Shown: positions 11,226 to 23,610 of the stretch, piece by piece
Numbering within the stretch: the first letter of the stretch is position 1
Layout of the letters: every line of letters starts with the position of its first letter
Assembly: GCF_036320965.1 (NCBI RefSeq)
Contig: NC_092249.1
Span: 7,854,069-7,918,068 of the forward strand
Source of the DNA: Panulirus ornatus
Lineage: Eukaryota; Arthropoda; Malacostraca; Decapoda; Palinuridae
DNA length: 64,000 nt
Direction: 5' to 3'
Position numbers and translations under genes: made by a program
Notes under the pieces: generated by a model
What the model saw: only the letters and a program-made list of their open reading frames with translations
Told to the model about the DNA's origin: nothing
The model's database searches: none

Positions 11226-11228
<3 letters not shown>
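10995..11228 (+). mobile_element. Family C SINE-like element, copy 2
   Basis: 'gaagaatacttcccacgta'-type start, A/T-rich centre after 'ggaaatcctcccctctc', 'ccaaaagaaggaacagag', then the tail 'aacgctacctcgctaacgcg' plus 'ggaaatggcgaatgg'. (TA)n lies on both sides. Confidence 0.9.

Positions 11229-11314
<86 letters not shown>
11229..11314. repeat. (TA)n-(GT)n microsatellite
   Basis: About 75 bp TA then about 12 bp GT, at the 3' end of C copy 2. Confidence 0.97.
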
Positions 11315-11753
11315 ATATATTACGAAGATGGAGGGAGAAATGAATTATGTAATAACTTGTGGCCACGAGCGATTAGGCGAAAAAGAAAGAGAAGGGACAT
11401 GACGATATTAAACATTAACACTTCTAGCGGGAGAGTAACACCAGAACTCTTAATGCTTGCTCCTGTTATCTTATTCATGAGTCGTTGGGACGTGAGTCAC
11501 AAGTCTGGAGGATTATTCCTTCACCCCTGGGGTTAGCTACGCGGGCCCACCAACCCCTCGTGTTCAAGCATTTACGGCTGGTTTTGCTGGACCATTAGAA
11601 AGTTTGTGGAGACATGCACGACGGGGGGTTCTGCGCTGCTACGGAGTGTCTGTACGTGAGGAATGACTGACGATTCTGGAGACGAGACGTATGGATGTAC
11701 AGTACTTATCCATAGACTCTTCCTTGATCCATGATTATCTTATCCATTTATCT

Positions 11754-11755
<2 letters not shown>
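11315..11755. other. No gene recognised
   Basis: Unique sequence with no supported feature. Confidence 0.5.

Positions 11756-11818
<63 letters not shown>
11756..11818. repeat. (TGTC)n-(CT)n-(TA)n compound microsatellite
   Basis: Three motifs in series. The TA part abuts the 3' tail of the T element that follows. Confidence 0.96.
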
Positions 11819-11821
<3 letters not shown>

Positions 11822-12016
11822 CAAAGTGCACATGAACGCGCACTTTCATAGAACATACAAACCTCCAACAGCCAGGATCGAACCTGGGACCCCTGCGCGA
11901 CAGGAGGGAGCGCTACCGCTCGGCTATGATCGCCTCTAATAGGGAAGTGACCATTCGAATACTATGTACTGGAATACCCTTCATCTCACGTTGATGAGCA
12001 ACGGGGTCTACACCTG
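11819..12016 (-). mobile_element. tRNA-like element, family T, copy 3 (single arm)
   Basis: Matches the left arm and loop of the 7940-8241 palindrome: tail 'tgcacatgaacgcgcacttt', B box (minus) 'aggttcgatcctgg', and the loop words 'gatgagcaacggggtctac'. No right arm follows the loop, so this looks like the unfolded or ancestral single form. Confidence 0.8.
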
Positions 12017-12506
12017 TCACTTCCAAGTCTCGTGAGTTTGACTCTTTTTACTCTTACTACTAAATTGAAACTACACCCTTGAGACAAATCATGAAGGCAC
12101 TTAAACACCACGTCACTTCTATTGTTCTTACAGTTTTATATTTCACTCACTATTAACGAAACAACATGAGATCATATCCTTAACTGGGAAATCTCTCATT
12201 ACGTTAGTGAGGCTTAGGCTGACCAAGGCCTATTATTATTCTAAACCTTGGCAACAAAGAGGTCTTACTGTTTTTGACAGCTCAATTCTTTTCCCAGTTT
12301 TTCTGTTCATGAAACTTTTAAGTCTTCCTTCGTATTAACTAGATTCCTAATAGAAAACGAGGCACTACACGTTAATCCCGCTAAGAGGTCTTGCAAAGTT
12401 GGACAGACTTGACAACTTCGTATCCCCTAATCAGATCTCGCTGTTGCCTGGATCCGACATGTTTACGTAAAGAGTGACAGAGATGCACCTAAAACTACAC
12501 AACACA

Positions 12507-12507
<1 letters not shown>
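12017..12507. other. No gene recognised
   Basis: Unique sequence with no supported feature. Confidence 0.5.

Positions 12508-12574
<67 letters not shown>
12508..12574. repeat. (CA)n microsatellite
   Basis: About 67 bp. Confidence 0.97.
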
Positions 12575-12575
<1 letters not shown>

Positions 12576-12604
12576 GCTCCCGATCTCCCAGCCTGTTACA
12601 ACCT

Positions 12605-13236
12605 GGACTATAGATAGGGTTATGCGGAGGAGGGTGGATATGTTGGAAATGAGATGTTTGAGGACAATATGTGGTGTGAGTTGGTTTGATCGAGTAAGTA
12701 ATAAAACGTTAAGAGAAATGTGTGGTAATAAAAAGAGTGTGGTTGAGAAAGCAGGAGAGGGTGTGTTGAGATGGTTTGGTCACATGGAGAGAATGAGTGA
12801 GAAAAGATTGACCAAGAGGATATATGTGTCAGGTGGAGAGAAGGAGAATTGGGAGACCAAATTGGAGGTGGAAAGATGGAGTGAAAAAGATTCTGAGTGA
12901 TCGGGGTCCGAACATGTAGGAGGGTGGAAGGCGTGCAAGGAATAGAGTGAATTGGAACGGTGTGGTATACCGGTGGAGTGAACCAGGGCATGTGAAGCGC
13001 CTGGGGTTAACCATGGAAAGTTCTGTAGGGCGTAGATGTGGAATGGGAGCTGTGGTTTCGGTGCATTATACATGGCAGCTAGAGACCGAGTGTGAACGAA
13101 TGTGCCTTTGTTGTCTTATCCTAGCGCTACCTCGCGCGTGTGCAGGGGGAGAGGGGGGGGAGGTGACAAATCATCTGTAGCGGGGTGGCGACGAGAATGA
13201 ATAAAGGCAACAAGAATGAATTATGTACATGTGTAT
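12605..13236 (+). pseudogene. RTE-like LINE, 5'-truncated and frameshifted, partial long 3' UTR
   Basis: 12622-12900 encodes RRRVDMLEMRCLRTICGV, FDRVSNKTLREM and WFGHMERMSEKRLTKR, then shifts frame in the RGRPNW region. The long-type 3' UTR follows, with 'tagcgctacctcgcgcg' at 13121. It stops at 'tgtacatgtgtatgtat' before the terminal tail, where a T element begins. Confidence 0.9.
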
Positions 13237-13237
13237 G

Positions 13238-13378
13238 TATACGAACATAGTGCATAGAAACGCGCACCTTCATAGAACATACAAACCTCTAACAGCCAGG
13301 ATCGAACCCAAGGACCCCTGTGCAAGAGGCGGGAATGCTAACCGCTAGGCTATGGGCCTGGCCGCTGTTGGAGGTTTG

Positions 13379-13380
<2 letters not shown>
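13238..13380 (-). mobile_element. tRNA-like element T, copy 4: left arm plus remnant of an inverted right arm
   Basis: Minus-strand T module (tail 'tagaaacgcgcaccttcat', B box region 'gggttcgatcctgg'-like) ends at 'aggctatgggcc'. It is followed at once by plus-strand 'tgttggaggtttgtatg', the end of an opposite T copy. This is a collapsed head-to-head pair like 7940-8241. (TA)n follows. Confidence 0.75.

Positions 13381-13444
<64 letters not shown>
13381..13444. repeat. (TA)n microsatellite
   Basis: Followed by a T-run that is the poly(A) of the minus-strand C copy 3. Confidence 0.97.
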
Positions 13445-13861
<417 letters not shown>

Positions 13862-13960
13862 AATGTACCAAGGCGTCAGCACCCTGTTTTGTGCACGAAT
13901 GAAGACAAAGAGCGTTAGAATATAGATATAAATAAGACGTTTCATAAATGTATGTACAAT

Positions 13961-13963
<3 letters not shown>

Positions 13964-14042
<79 letters not shown>
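13964..14042. repeat. (CA)n microsatellite
   Basis: About 79 bp. Confidence 0.98.
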
Positions 14043-14043
<1 letters not shown>

Positions 14044-14220
14044 TGGTAACACAGAGAGCCACATAATCGCCCTCAAAGTCATCGCATTACCAACACTTTT
14101 TCATGATATAAGAAATTATCATTTCCCTTCACAATCCTTGCGACAATGGGAGCGACCTTTTGTGTCGTGGATGCCCGTGTGCCTGAGGACCTTGAGAGAC
14201 AGCTGGTGCGGGTGTGAGCC

Positions 14221-14221
14221 T

Positions 14222-14277
<56 letters not shown>
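14221..14277. repeat. (CA)n microsatellite
   Basis: About 57 bp. Confidence 0.98.
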
Positions 14278-14279
<2 letters not shown>

Positions 14280-15100
14280 GTCTGAGGCATTAGAGGTTGC
14301 AGGAGAGCAGGAGCTTCTCTCCCAAGCCTTTGTTGTCCAGCGAGGTGATAATGGCTCGCCACTGCAGGGGCCGGTGCCTCTGTGTTCCCACGGGTGTCAA
14401 AAGAGACGCATTATGGACCAGGATGATATCACGGGCGTTTAAACGACGCTAATTAAACGACATCAAAGACGGAGGATGATGGACACGCATTTTTTTTTTC
14501 TTCCCCTCCACTGAGAAAGTTGATTCAAGGCATTACAGTTAAGTGGTACAGAAGTGAAATACGTGTCGTCAAACACCGTCTTCAAGTAGTAGTTGCCAAG
14601 GAAAAATAAGCATAGGAACTTTATCAATGGAATGACCAAAGGATAGTAGGAAATATGAATTATATTCCACATGAACGTAAAGAATGAAGCAATTGGAAGA
14701 AGGAGGATGATGTGAAGGAAACCAATCGTCTTCTGTGGGTTGTCAAGGTTTAGGGGTCGGATGCCACACTTAGTGAAAAACAAAAATGGTCAAAAAAACA
14801 GCAACGAAAGTTGGGAAGCCAAAATACTCGGAACCCTATTCGTCCTTGCGTTAGTTTCGACAACAGCACCTTCAGGAAAATGACGATCATTATACTCCTC
14901 AACCCCTGGAGGAGACGTTGTGGAGACCAGTGCTGGAGATCTTTCCACAACCTCAAACACTCTCAGTGTGTATACAGCTTATGTGTGTAGCGGACAAGGA
15001 TCAGAAGATCTTGAGAAATATCGAGTTTCTTCTCGTCACTCTGTTCTTATCCATGATCCCCAGACTGCCATCTGTGGTGGTGGTGCTGCTGCAACCACAA
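14278..15100. other. No gene recognised
   Basis: Unique sequence. The 106-codon minus-strand frame 14463-14783 is hydrophobic in part but has no recognisable domain. Confidence 0.5.
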
Positions 15101-15280
15101 AGTTGCTGCGCTACGTGCTATTAGCAGAGTAGTGATGGATTCCTTTAGAATGAACTGTTCCTCGAGGATACTCTACTTCCTTTACTTCACTGATGAGGAT
15201 AATGCAGACTCGCCAAAGGTGACTTTTCACTCGCTGCCTTCGCTAAATGGAGTCCGGTACTGTCTCTTAGATTTCTCACA
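15101..15280 (+). repeat. Diverged interspersed repeat R3, copy 2
   Basis: Partner of 10311-10490: 'gctgcgctacgtgctatta', 'ggattcctttagaatgaac', 'caaaggtgacttttc' and 'tggagtccggtactg'. Confidence 0.55.
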
Positions 15281-15487
15281 AACGTTAAGTATCAAGAAGC
15301 CGAGAGAACACATGTTACAATATCCTTTTCATTGATGAGACTGAAGGACACAGAATGTGAAGAAAAATGATAGCTACTAAGAGGAGACTGGAGTGTTGGT
15401 GTCAGGGTCTATGAATCTGATCAGGGAAGGTGTCAGAAAAACCTGTACACGCAGCGTTGTCACCCTCTGCACTTCTGATTATTTATG

Positions 15488-15662
15488 AGCCTCCGTGGTG
15501 AATTGGTTAGCGTCACTGACCGAAACTCAGGTATGGGCAAGTCCTGGGTCGAATCCGAATGAGTTCGAACCCTGGTCGTGGCAGCAGGTCGAGAGTCAAC
15601 CCAGCTGTTAAGCCTTACTTTGGGTCTGGTCGATACGTTCATTTGATGCCTGTCTTAAGCTA

Positions 15663-15664
<2 letters not shown>
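15488..15664 (+). mobile_element. tRNA-derived SINE, family E, copy 4
   Basis: 'tccgtggtgaattggttagc' head, 'gagttcgaaccctgg' B box, 'acccagctgttaagcc' and 'gtctggtcgatacg' body. It ends at 'cttaagctaaga' where (TA)n begins, the standard internal TA site. Confidence 0.85.

Positions 15665-15742
<78 letters not shown>
15665..15742. repeat. (TA)n microsatellite joining E and A
   Basis: About 78 bp. Confidence 0.98.
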
Positions 15743-15744
<2 letters not shown>

Positions 15745-15898
15745 CTATAAGTCCACGGGAAAAAATGAAACACGAAAAGATCCCAAGTGCACTTTCGTGT
15801 AATAATCACATCATCAGGGGAGACACAAGAGAGAAATATAACAGTCAGTTGATATACATCGAAGTAGACGAAGTTAGGACGCCATTTGGTAAACGTGT
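15743..15898 (+). repeat. Family A repeat, copy 3
   Basis: 'tcctataagtccacggga' directly after (TA)n, then 'aagtgcactttcgtgtaata' and 'gatatacatcgaagtagacg'. It ends near 'gccatttggtaaacgtgt' against the LINE 3' UTR. Confidence 0.82.
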
Positions 15899-17822
15899 TT
15901 ACATACTTGCTGCCTTTATTCATATCCGTCGCCACCCCACCACACATGAAATGACACCCCCTCCCCCCACACACGCGCGAGGTAGCGCTTGGAAAAGATT
16001 ACAAAGGCCACATTCGTTCACACTCAGTCTAGCTGTCATGTAAAATTACCGAAACCACAGCTCCCTTTCCACATCCATGCCCTACAAAACTTTCCATGGT
16101 TTATCCCAGACGCTTCACATGCCCTAGTTCAATCCATTGACAGAACGTCGTCCCCGATATACCACATCGTTCCAGTTCACTCTTCTTTGCACGCCTTTTA
16201 CATACTGCATTTTCAGGCCCCGATCGCTCAAAATCCTTTTCACTCCATCCTTCCACCTCCAGTTTGGTCTCTCACTTCTCGTTCCCTCCACCTCTGACAC
16301 ATATATCCTCTTTTTCAATCCTTCTTCACTCATTCTCTCCATGTGACCAAACCACACACCCTCTTCTGCTCTCTCAACCACACTCTTTCTATTACCACAC
16401 ATCTCTCTTACCCTTTCAGTACTTACTCGATCAAACCACCTCACACCACATATTGACCTCAAACATCTCATTTCCAGCACATCCACCCTCCTCCGAACAA
16501 CCCTATTTATAGGCCCACTCCTCGCAAGCACATAACATTGTTGGAACCACTATTCTTTCAAACATACCCATTTTTGCTTTCCGAAATAATGTTCTCGCCT
16601 TCCACACATTCCTCAACACCCCAAAACCTTTAACCCCTCCCCCACCCTGTGACTCGCTTCCCCTTCGATGGTTCCATCCGCTGCCAAATCCACTCCCAGA
16701 TATCTAAAACACTTCACTTCCTCCATTTTTTCTCCATTAAAACTTTCCTAACAGTTGACTTGTCCCTCAACCCAACTGTACCCAATAACCTTGTTCTTAT
16801 TCACATTTACTCTCAGCTTTCTTCTTTCACACACTTTAACAAACTCGGTCACTAGCTTCTGCAGTTTCTCACGCGAATCAGTCACCAGTGCCGTTTCATC
16901 AGCGAACAGCCACTGACTCACTTCCCAAGCCATGTCATCCACAACAGATTGCATACTTGCCCCTCTCTCCAAAACCGTTGCATTCATCTGCCCAACAACC
17001 CCATCCATAAGCAAATTAAACAGCCATGAAGATATCACGCACCCCTGCCGGAAACTGACATTCACTGGGAACCAATCACATTCCTCTCTTCCTACTCTCT
17101 TCCTCGATAAAAACTTTTAACTGCTTCTAGCAAGTTGCCTCCCACACAATATACTCTTAATACCTTCCACAGAACATCTCTGTCAACTCTACCATACATA
17201 CATTGAATATCCTCACCAACCAGTCGGCAACACAGCCATCCCATTTTTAAATAAATTCCACTGCAATACCATCCAAGCCCGCAAAGCTTTCACTACCTCT
17301 TCTCTGTTTACCAAACCATTCTCCCTGACCCTCTCACTTCGCACACCACCTCGACCAAACCACCCTATATCTACCACTCTTATCATCTAACACATTAAAC
17401 AAACCTTCGAAATACTCACTCCATCTCCTTTCTCTAATCACCAATACTTGTTATTACCTCCCCATTTGCCTCTTCACCGATGTTCCCACTTTATTTACGC
17501 GCTTTATTTACCTCCTTCCAAAACATCTTTTTATTCTCCCTAAAATTTAATGATACTTTCTCACCCAACTCTCATTTGCCCTCTTTTTCACCTTTTACAC
17601 CTTTCTCTTGACCTCTTACCTCTTTCTTTTACACATCTCCCAGTCATTTGCACTATTTCCCTGCAAAACTCGTCCAAATGCCTCTCACTTCTCTTTCACT
17701 AATAATCTTACCTCTTCATCCCACCACTCACTACCCTTTCTAATCTGCCCACCTTCCACGCTCCTCATGCCACAAGCATCTTTTGTGCAAGCCGTCACGA
17801 CTTCCCGAACTACGTCCCAATG
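15899..17822 (-). pseudogene. RTE-like LINE, about 1.9 kb, degraded, truncated at both ends
   Basis: Read on the minus strand it covers about residue 322 to the stop of the intact protein, then part of the long 3' UTR. Pieces retained include VNRVRK-region codons, GLRQGCVISSWLFNLLMDGVV (16748-17065), LFADETALV (active-site FADD is altered to FADE) and RSERPNWRWKDGV (16124-16531). Several frameshifts and a deletion near 17250 remove part of the RT fingers. The terminal tail is missing. Confidence 0.9.
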
Positions 17823-18346
17823 AGCAAATGAGATGTGCCGTCTTTGGCAACATAGGAAGAACATAAAAATGAGTTTTAATATCCATCTCATCTCTTTAGC
17901 TTCTGGAAATCTGCACCTCTCTTCGCTCATCTTCTCTCTTAATGGGTACAATCGTCAGAAGAATGTGCTGTTTGGGTAAAAGTAATTTAGAAAGACCCCA
18001 TCAGGCGCCTCTCGTTCTTCGACAGTACGGGCAATGATTGCATATGCCGAACTCTTATGGAAAATGAAAAACAGTAATGGGAAACGATATATCCAGACTG
18101 GCGATTACTGAGTTCATAATGCATTAGTCCCCACGCTGGACACAATCATAATGACGCAGTACTTCAAGCACGAACGAAAACGTAAAACTAAGTGTCTCTT
18201 TTTTTTCCCTACTAGTCAGTAAATTTACTGTTGTGCCAAAATCAGAATAGAAAAGAAGTTCTTGTTATTGGTTTGAGGCTGATATGAGACATATAGCTAA
18301 CCCCCCCCCCCCCCTTAAAAAAAGGCTTTCGAAATATCTCCCAGTC

Positions 18347-18349
<3 letters not shown>
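17823..18349. other. No gene recognised
   Basis: Unique sequence; a 14-bp C run at 18301 precedes an A run. Confidence 0.5.

Positions 18350-18420
<71 letters not shown>
18350..18420. repeat. (GA)n microsatellite
   Basis: About 71 bp. Confidence 0.98.
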
Positions 18421-18424
<4 letters not shown>

Positions 18425-18449
18425 AGTGACATTTATTTCATTGCTGAAT

Positions 18450-18725
18450 ATGAATCATGCATGGACCCGCCAGGGTTCGAGTTCAGGGTTAGGCAGATGG
18501 CCCATAACTAATCCAGGTGTTCATCCTTTCTCAAGGCTGGTCGATAAATGGGTAACGGATTATGGGTACGATACATTTCGTATGATTTCATTGCCTGAAC
18601 GATGTACTGTAATTGTAATGGAATTATACGAAACTGTTTGATACTTCGTAATTTCTATTTCTTGTGTAAATGAGATGGTCTTGATTAGGTCATTTAATTG
18701 CCTGTACTGCCTCAGCTAACGTAAA
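18450..18725 (+). mobile_element. tRNA-derived SINE, family E, copy 5, diverged
   Basis: B-box remnant 'cagggttcgagttcaggg', body 'ccaggtgttcatcctttc' and 'ggctggtcgataaatggg', and the 3' domain 'gagatggtcttgattagg' to 'cctcagctaacgtaaaatga'. Instead of (TA)n, about 100 bp of other AT-rich sequence separates body and 3' domain. Confidence 0.75.
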
Positions 18726-19250
18726 ATGAATAGTGTTAGGAAAACAAGAGAACAGGTAGAGCCATCCCTGGAAAGAACAGATGGGGATGTGGTACGAGGC
18801 AACAAGAGAGGTGAAGATGAAGTGAGCATTTCAAAGGAATTGTTGTGTTAGACCAGGGGATCTTAGCCCCTTTATGTCAGTGGAGCACTGAAGAGACACC
18901 TGCTGTGTCTGTGGATCACCCTCAGCATGTAACCAACACCATATCTGGTCTGAAATCACAAACAGTAAAACATGATATCACCTAAACCGTTACTAGAGAT
19001 GATATCTTTCCTTCTCTAGACCATTGGAAATGGGACATGGATCACAGGTTAAGATCCTTAGTGTTAAATGATAGGATGACAGATGGGGGTGTCTTGGACC
19101 TTGAGGTGGGTGGGCTGGTAGAGTGGTGACCAGTGGTTCGAGAAGAGATGGTGAAAATTTTGCACTTAGTGTGACGTTCGTCAGATGTAAGAGGGACAAT
19201 GAAAGGGGAAGGGCTGAGTACGAGATGGACAGAAAGAGTGAAAGACGGTG
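18726..19250. other. No gene recognised
   Basis: Unique sequence. Its later part may be older LINE sequence but I cannot support it. Confidence 0.45.
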
Positions 19251-19450
19251 GTTGAACACGCAGGAGGGTGTTAGGCATGCGTGGGATAAAGAGAATTGGA
19301 ACGATGTGGAATATAGGGGAAGACGTGCTGTAAGTGAGCAGAACCAGGGCCAAATGAGTTTGTCAGAGGCAACTAAGGGAAAGTCTATAGGTCTCTTTGT
19401 GAATAAGGGGCTCTGGTTTCGAAGCGTTACCCATGACAGTAATAAGACTT
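19251..19450 (+). pseudogene. Old relic of the RTE-like LINE 3' region
   Basis: 'aacacgcaggagggtgttag', 'agagaattggaacgatgtgg', 'ggggaagacgtgctgt' and 'agaaccagggc' follow the order of the LINE C-terminal codons and first 3' UTR bases. About 75-80% similar by eye. An open frame of 221 codons (19123-19788) crosses it, but shows no domain of its own. Confidence 0.65.
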
Positions 19451-19837
19451 ATGATGAAAAGGGAGATTCCACTCATAGAAAACGATCCAAAAAAACGCAA
19501 TTAGAGGGATTCAAGGAAGTAAAATCTTACTTTCTAGAGAAAACGAGGTTCAGATTTGATGCCCAGCCAAAACACATTTCGCTTCGCCTCGACATTAGCG
19601 CGAGAGCTTACAGCAGGAGCAGGAGCCACACGTCTCAAAAGGCATGCGCCTCTAATGGGCACGTCAGCAAAGAAAAAGATAAGTCGCTTAAAAGTACGGA
19701 GTCAGGATCTACCAACGGGGAAGTCATGTATACAAGAGGTGGGGGAATTCTTATAGCCAAAGGTATTTTGACATTCAGAGCTTCGTAAGGTGATGTAGAA
19801 TAAAATGGCGTTACGTTTTCTTTTTGGTTTGCTGAGA
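19451..19837. other. No gene recognised
   Basis: Unique sequence containing the tail of a non-informative open frame. Confidence 0.45.
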
Positions 19838-19874
19838 TAACACGGGAAACTGAGCCCTAATCTAGGCCATCTCA

Positions 19875-19878
<4 letters not shown>
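19838..19878 (-). mobile_element. Family E SINE, 3' domain only
   Basis: 'tgctgagataacacgggaaa' and 'ctaggccatctcattaat' are the reverse complement of the E 3' domain. It ends exactly at (TA)n. Confidence 0.7.

Positions 19879-19931
<53 letters not shown>
19879..19931. repeat. (TA)n microsatellite joining E 3' domain and C poly(A)
   Basis: About 53 bp, followed by a T run. Confidence 0.98.
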
Positions 19932-19969
<38 letters not shown>

Positions 19970-20201
19970 CATACTATTCGCCATTTCCCGCATTAGCGAG
20001 GTAGCGCTAAGAACAGAGGACTGGGCCTTTGAGGGAATATCCTCACCTGGCCCCCTTCTCTGTTCCTTCTTTTGGAAAAAAAAAAAAAAAAAAAAAACGA
20101 GAGGGGAGGATTTCCAGCCCCCCGCTCCCTTCCCTTTTAGTCGCCTTCTACGACACGCAGGGAATACGTGGGAAGTATTCTTTCTCCCCTATCCCCAGGG
20201 G
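19932..20201 (-). mobile_element. Family C SINE-like element, copy 4, with about 37-bp poly(A)
   Basis: The T run 19933-19969 is the element's 3' poly(A). Then come 'catactattcgccatttccc' and the full reverse complement, ending 'cccctatccccagggga'. Confidence 0.9.
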
Positions 20202-20222
20202 ATATATATATATATATATATA
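20202..20222. repeat. (TA)n microsatellite
   Basis: Short TA run at the 5' side of C copy 4. Confidence 0.9.
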
Positions 20223-20261
20223 ACTTTATTGTTGATAAAATTTGTAAAATGATAAGTTTAT

Positions 20262-20877
<616 letters not shown>

Positions 20878-20888
20878 ATATATATATA

Positions 20889-22262
20889 TTTTTTTTTTTT
20901 TATACTTTGTCGCTGTCTCCCGCGTTTGCGAGGTAGCGCAAGGAAACAGACGAAAGAAATGGCCCCCCCCCATACACATGTACATACACACGTCCACACA
21001 CGCAAATATACATACCTACACAGCTTTCCATGGTTTACCCCAGACGCTTCACATGCCTTGCTTCAATCCACTGACAGCACGTCAACCCCTGTATACCACA
21101 TGACTCCAATTCACTCTATTTCTTGCCCTCCTTTCACCCTCCTGCATGTTCAGGCCCCGATCACACAAAATCTTTTTCACTCCATCTTTCCACCTCCAAT
21201 TTGGTCTCCCTCTTCTCCTCGTTCCCTCCACCTCCGACACATATATCCTCTTGGTCAATCTTTCCTCACTCATTCTCTCCATGTGCCCAAACCATTTCAA
21301 AACACCCTCTTCTGCTCTCTCAACCACGCTCTTTTTATTTCCACACATCTCTCTTACCCTTACGTTACTTACTCGATCAAACCACCTCACACCACACATT
21401 GTCCTCAAACATCTCATTTCCAGCACATCCATCCTCCTGCGCACATCTCTATCCATAGCCCACGCCTCGCAACCATACAACATTGTTGGAACCACTATTC
21501 CCTCAAACATACCCATTTTTGCTTTCCGAGATAATGTTCTCGACTTCCACACATTTTTCAAGGCTCCCAAAATTTTCGCCCCCTCCCCCACCCTATGATC
21601 CACTTCCGCTTCCATGGTTCCATCCGCTGACAGATCCACTCCCAGATATCTAAAACACTTCACTTCCTCCAGTTTTTCTCCATTCAAACTCACCTCCCAA
21701 TTGACTTGACCCTCACCCCTACTGTACCTAATAACCTTGCTCTTATTCACATTTACTCTCAACTTTCTTCTTCCACACACTTTACCAAACTCAGTCACCA
21801 GCTTCTGCAGTTTCTCACATGAATCAGCCACCAGCGCTGTATCATCAGCGAACAACAACTGACTCACTTCCCAAGCTCTCTCATCCCCAACAGACTTCAT
21901 ACTTGCCCCTCTTTCCAGGACTCTTGCATTTACCTCCCTTACAACCCCATCCATAAACAAATTAAACAACCATGGAGACATCACACACCCCTGCCGCAAA
22001 CCTACATTCACTGAGAACCAATCACTTTCCTCTCTTCCTACACGTACACATGCCTTACATCCTCGATAAAAACTTTTCACTGCTTCTAACAACTTGCCTC
22101 CCACACCATATATTCTTAATACCTTCCACAGAGCATCTCTATCAACTCTATCATATGCCTTCTCCAGATCCATAAATGCTACATACAAATCCATTTGCTT
22201 TTCTAAGTATTTCTCACATACATTCTTCAAAGCAAACACCTGATCCACACATCCTCTACCAT
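20889..22262 (-). pseudogene. RTE-like LINE, young 5'-truncated copy with open 388-codon frame
   Basis: Minus-strand frame 21082-22248 covers residues 611-998 of the intact protein with no stop. It keeps the A motif (DLEKAYDRVD), B motif, FADDTALVADS and RRRGRPNWRWKDGV. The stop and short-type 3' UTR are intact, with tail and poly(A) at about 20889-20901. By eye it differs from 40293-43289 at fewer than about ten positions in 1.3 kb, one changing K to R in MDGVVREV. It cannot be autonomous because the endonuclease is missing. (TA)n lies at both ends. Confidence 0.95.
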
Positions 22263-22336
22263 TATATATATATATATAATGTACACAGTTAAAGAGATGT
22301 CCTGGATTATAACTAGAGCCATCTCAGCGAACATAC
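22263..22336 (+). mobile_element. (TA)n and diverged E 3' domain
   Basis: 17 bp TA, then 'gttaaagagatgtcctgga' and 'ccatctcagcgaacatac', similar to the E 3' domain with an internal deletion. It lies at the 5' end of the truncated LINE. Confidence 0.5.
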
Positions 22337-22562
22337 AAAAACAAACACAAATGATGTCCTTTCGATCTACATTTTTAGCAAGCAAAACTTAGAAATATGA
22401 CAGAGGAACCAAATTTTTAACAGTGTAAGAAAGTTCCGCCGAAAGTCGTGGCCACTGGGAAAAATGGACACATATGACACTGGTTAGAGATAAGGATTCT
22501 AGCTACTGATGAGGGATTTAGTCACTGTAAAAGTGTTTGCCCACTCATGAGAAGCTAGGCTG
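22337..22562. other. No gene recognised
   Basis: Unique sequence before the minisatellite. Confidence 0.5.
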
Positions 22563-22995
22563 CGGGTATATATGAAACTGGTCACTGGTGGGTGTGAAGC
22601 CTGGCCACTGCTGGGTGTGAAGCCTACCCACTGCTGGGTGTGAAGCCTGCCCACTGCTGGGTGTGAAGCCTGCCCACTGGTGGGTGTGAAGTCTGCTCAC
22701 TGGTGGGTGTGAAGTCTGCCCACTGGTGGGTGTGAATTCTGCCCACTGGTGAGTGTGAAGCCTGGCCATTGATGGGTGTGAAGCCTGGCCATTGATGGGT
22801 GTGAAGCCTGGCCACTGATGGGTGTGAAGCCTGGCCATTGATGGGTGTGAAGCCTGGCCATTGATGGGTGTGAAGCCTGCCCACTGATGGGTGTGAAGCC
22901 TGGCCATTGATGGGTGTGAAGCCTGGCCACTGATGGGTGTGAAGCCTGGCCACTGATGGGTGTGAAGCCTGGCCACTGATGGGTGTAAAGTCTGG
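22563..22995. repeat. 23-bp minisatellite, about 18 units
   Basis: Unit 'tgggtgtgaagcctggccac' plus 'tga', with variants (ccac/ccat, tggtg/gatg). Because 23 is not a multiple of 3, all three minus-strand frames stay open through it. The 141- and 143-codon frames are artefacts. Confidence 0.97.
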
Positions 22996-23555
22996 CCTCT
23001 GGTACATTACAGATCCCATGTCAACAAATCGCCTCTCCTCTGGGTCCATGTTAGTGTCATCGAGGCCCTGAGCCTAATGGATTCTTGTAACGCTACGATC
23101 AAACCCTCCTGTATTGCGGGTAATGTTGATGACCTAAACACTGAGAATAAATGTTTTCACTACGAGGTATGTGGGTACGTCAGAGTACAGATTTTACTTT
23201 CGCCGAAGGTGATACTCGCACGATCATAACAAATGGACGACAGACCAAAAGAAGATTGATTCCTCGTGGGATTTTCTTTTTTCGATAGACAGTTGCTTTT
23301 GACAAGCAAGATAGATAGGTAGTCGACATCTACAGATGAAATAAACGGCTCTCTTAATCTAAATCATTCAATTAGAAGATTTGATAGAAAAATGTATATT
23401 GCTAACAATCGGACTGCAAGAAAGTCGAAGTGATAGGGGGAACGATAGTTTGGGATGCGCGGCGTTTGTTTCCAGTTTACACTGATGATAAGCCTGTCTT
23501 TATCGCCATCATGTAGACTGTATGTTTGCAGCCTTGGAGGGTAAAGCTCAAGCTA

Positions 23556-23567
<12 letters not shown>
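22996..23567. other. No gene recognised
   Basis: Unique sequence with no supported feature. Confidence 0.5.

Positions 23568-23609
<42 letters not shown>
23568..23609. repeat. (CT)n microsatellite
   Basis: About 48 bp including edges. Confidence 0.97.

Positions 23610-23610
<1 letters not shown>

Noticed and set aside
19123..19788. 221-codon plus-strand frame
   Set aside because: It overlaps a LINE 3'-end relic in a non-LINE frame, has no domain, and its composition looks non-coding.
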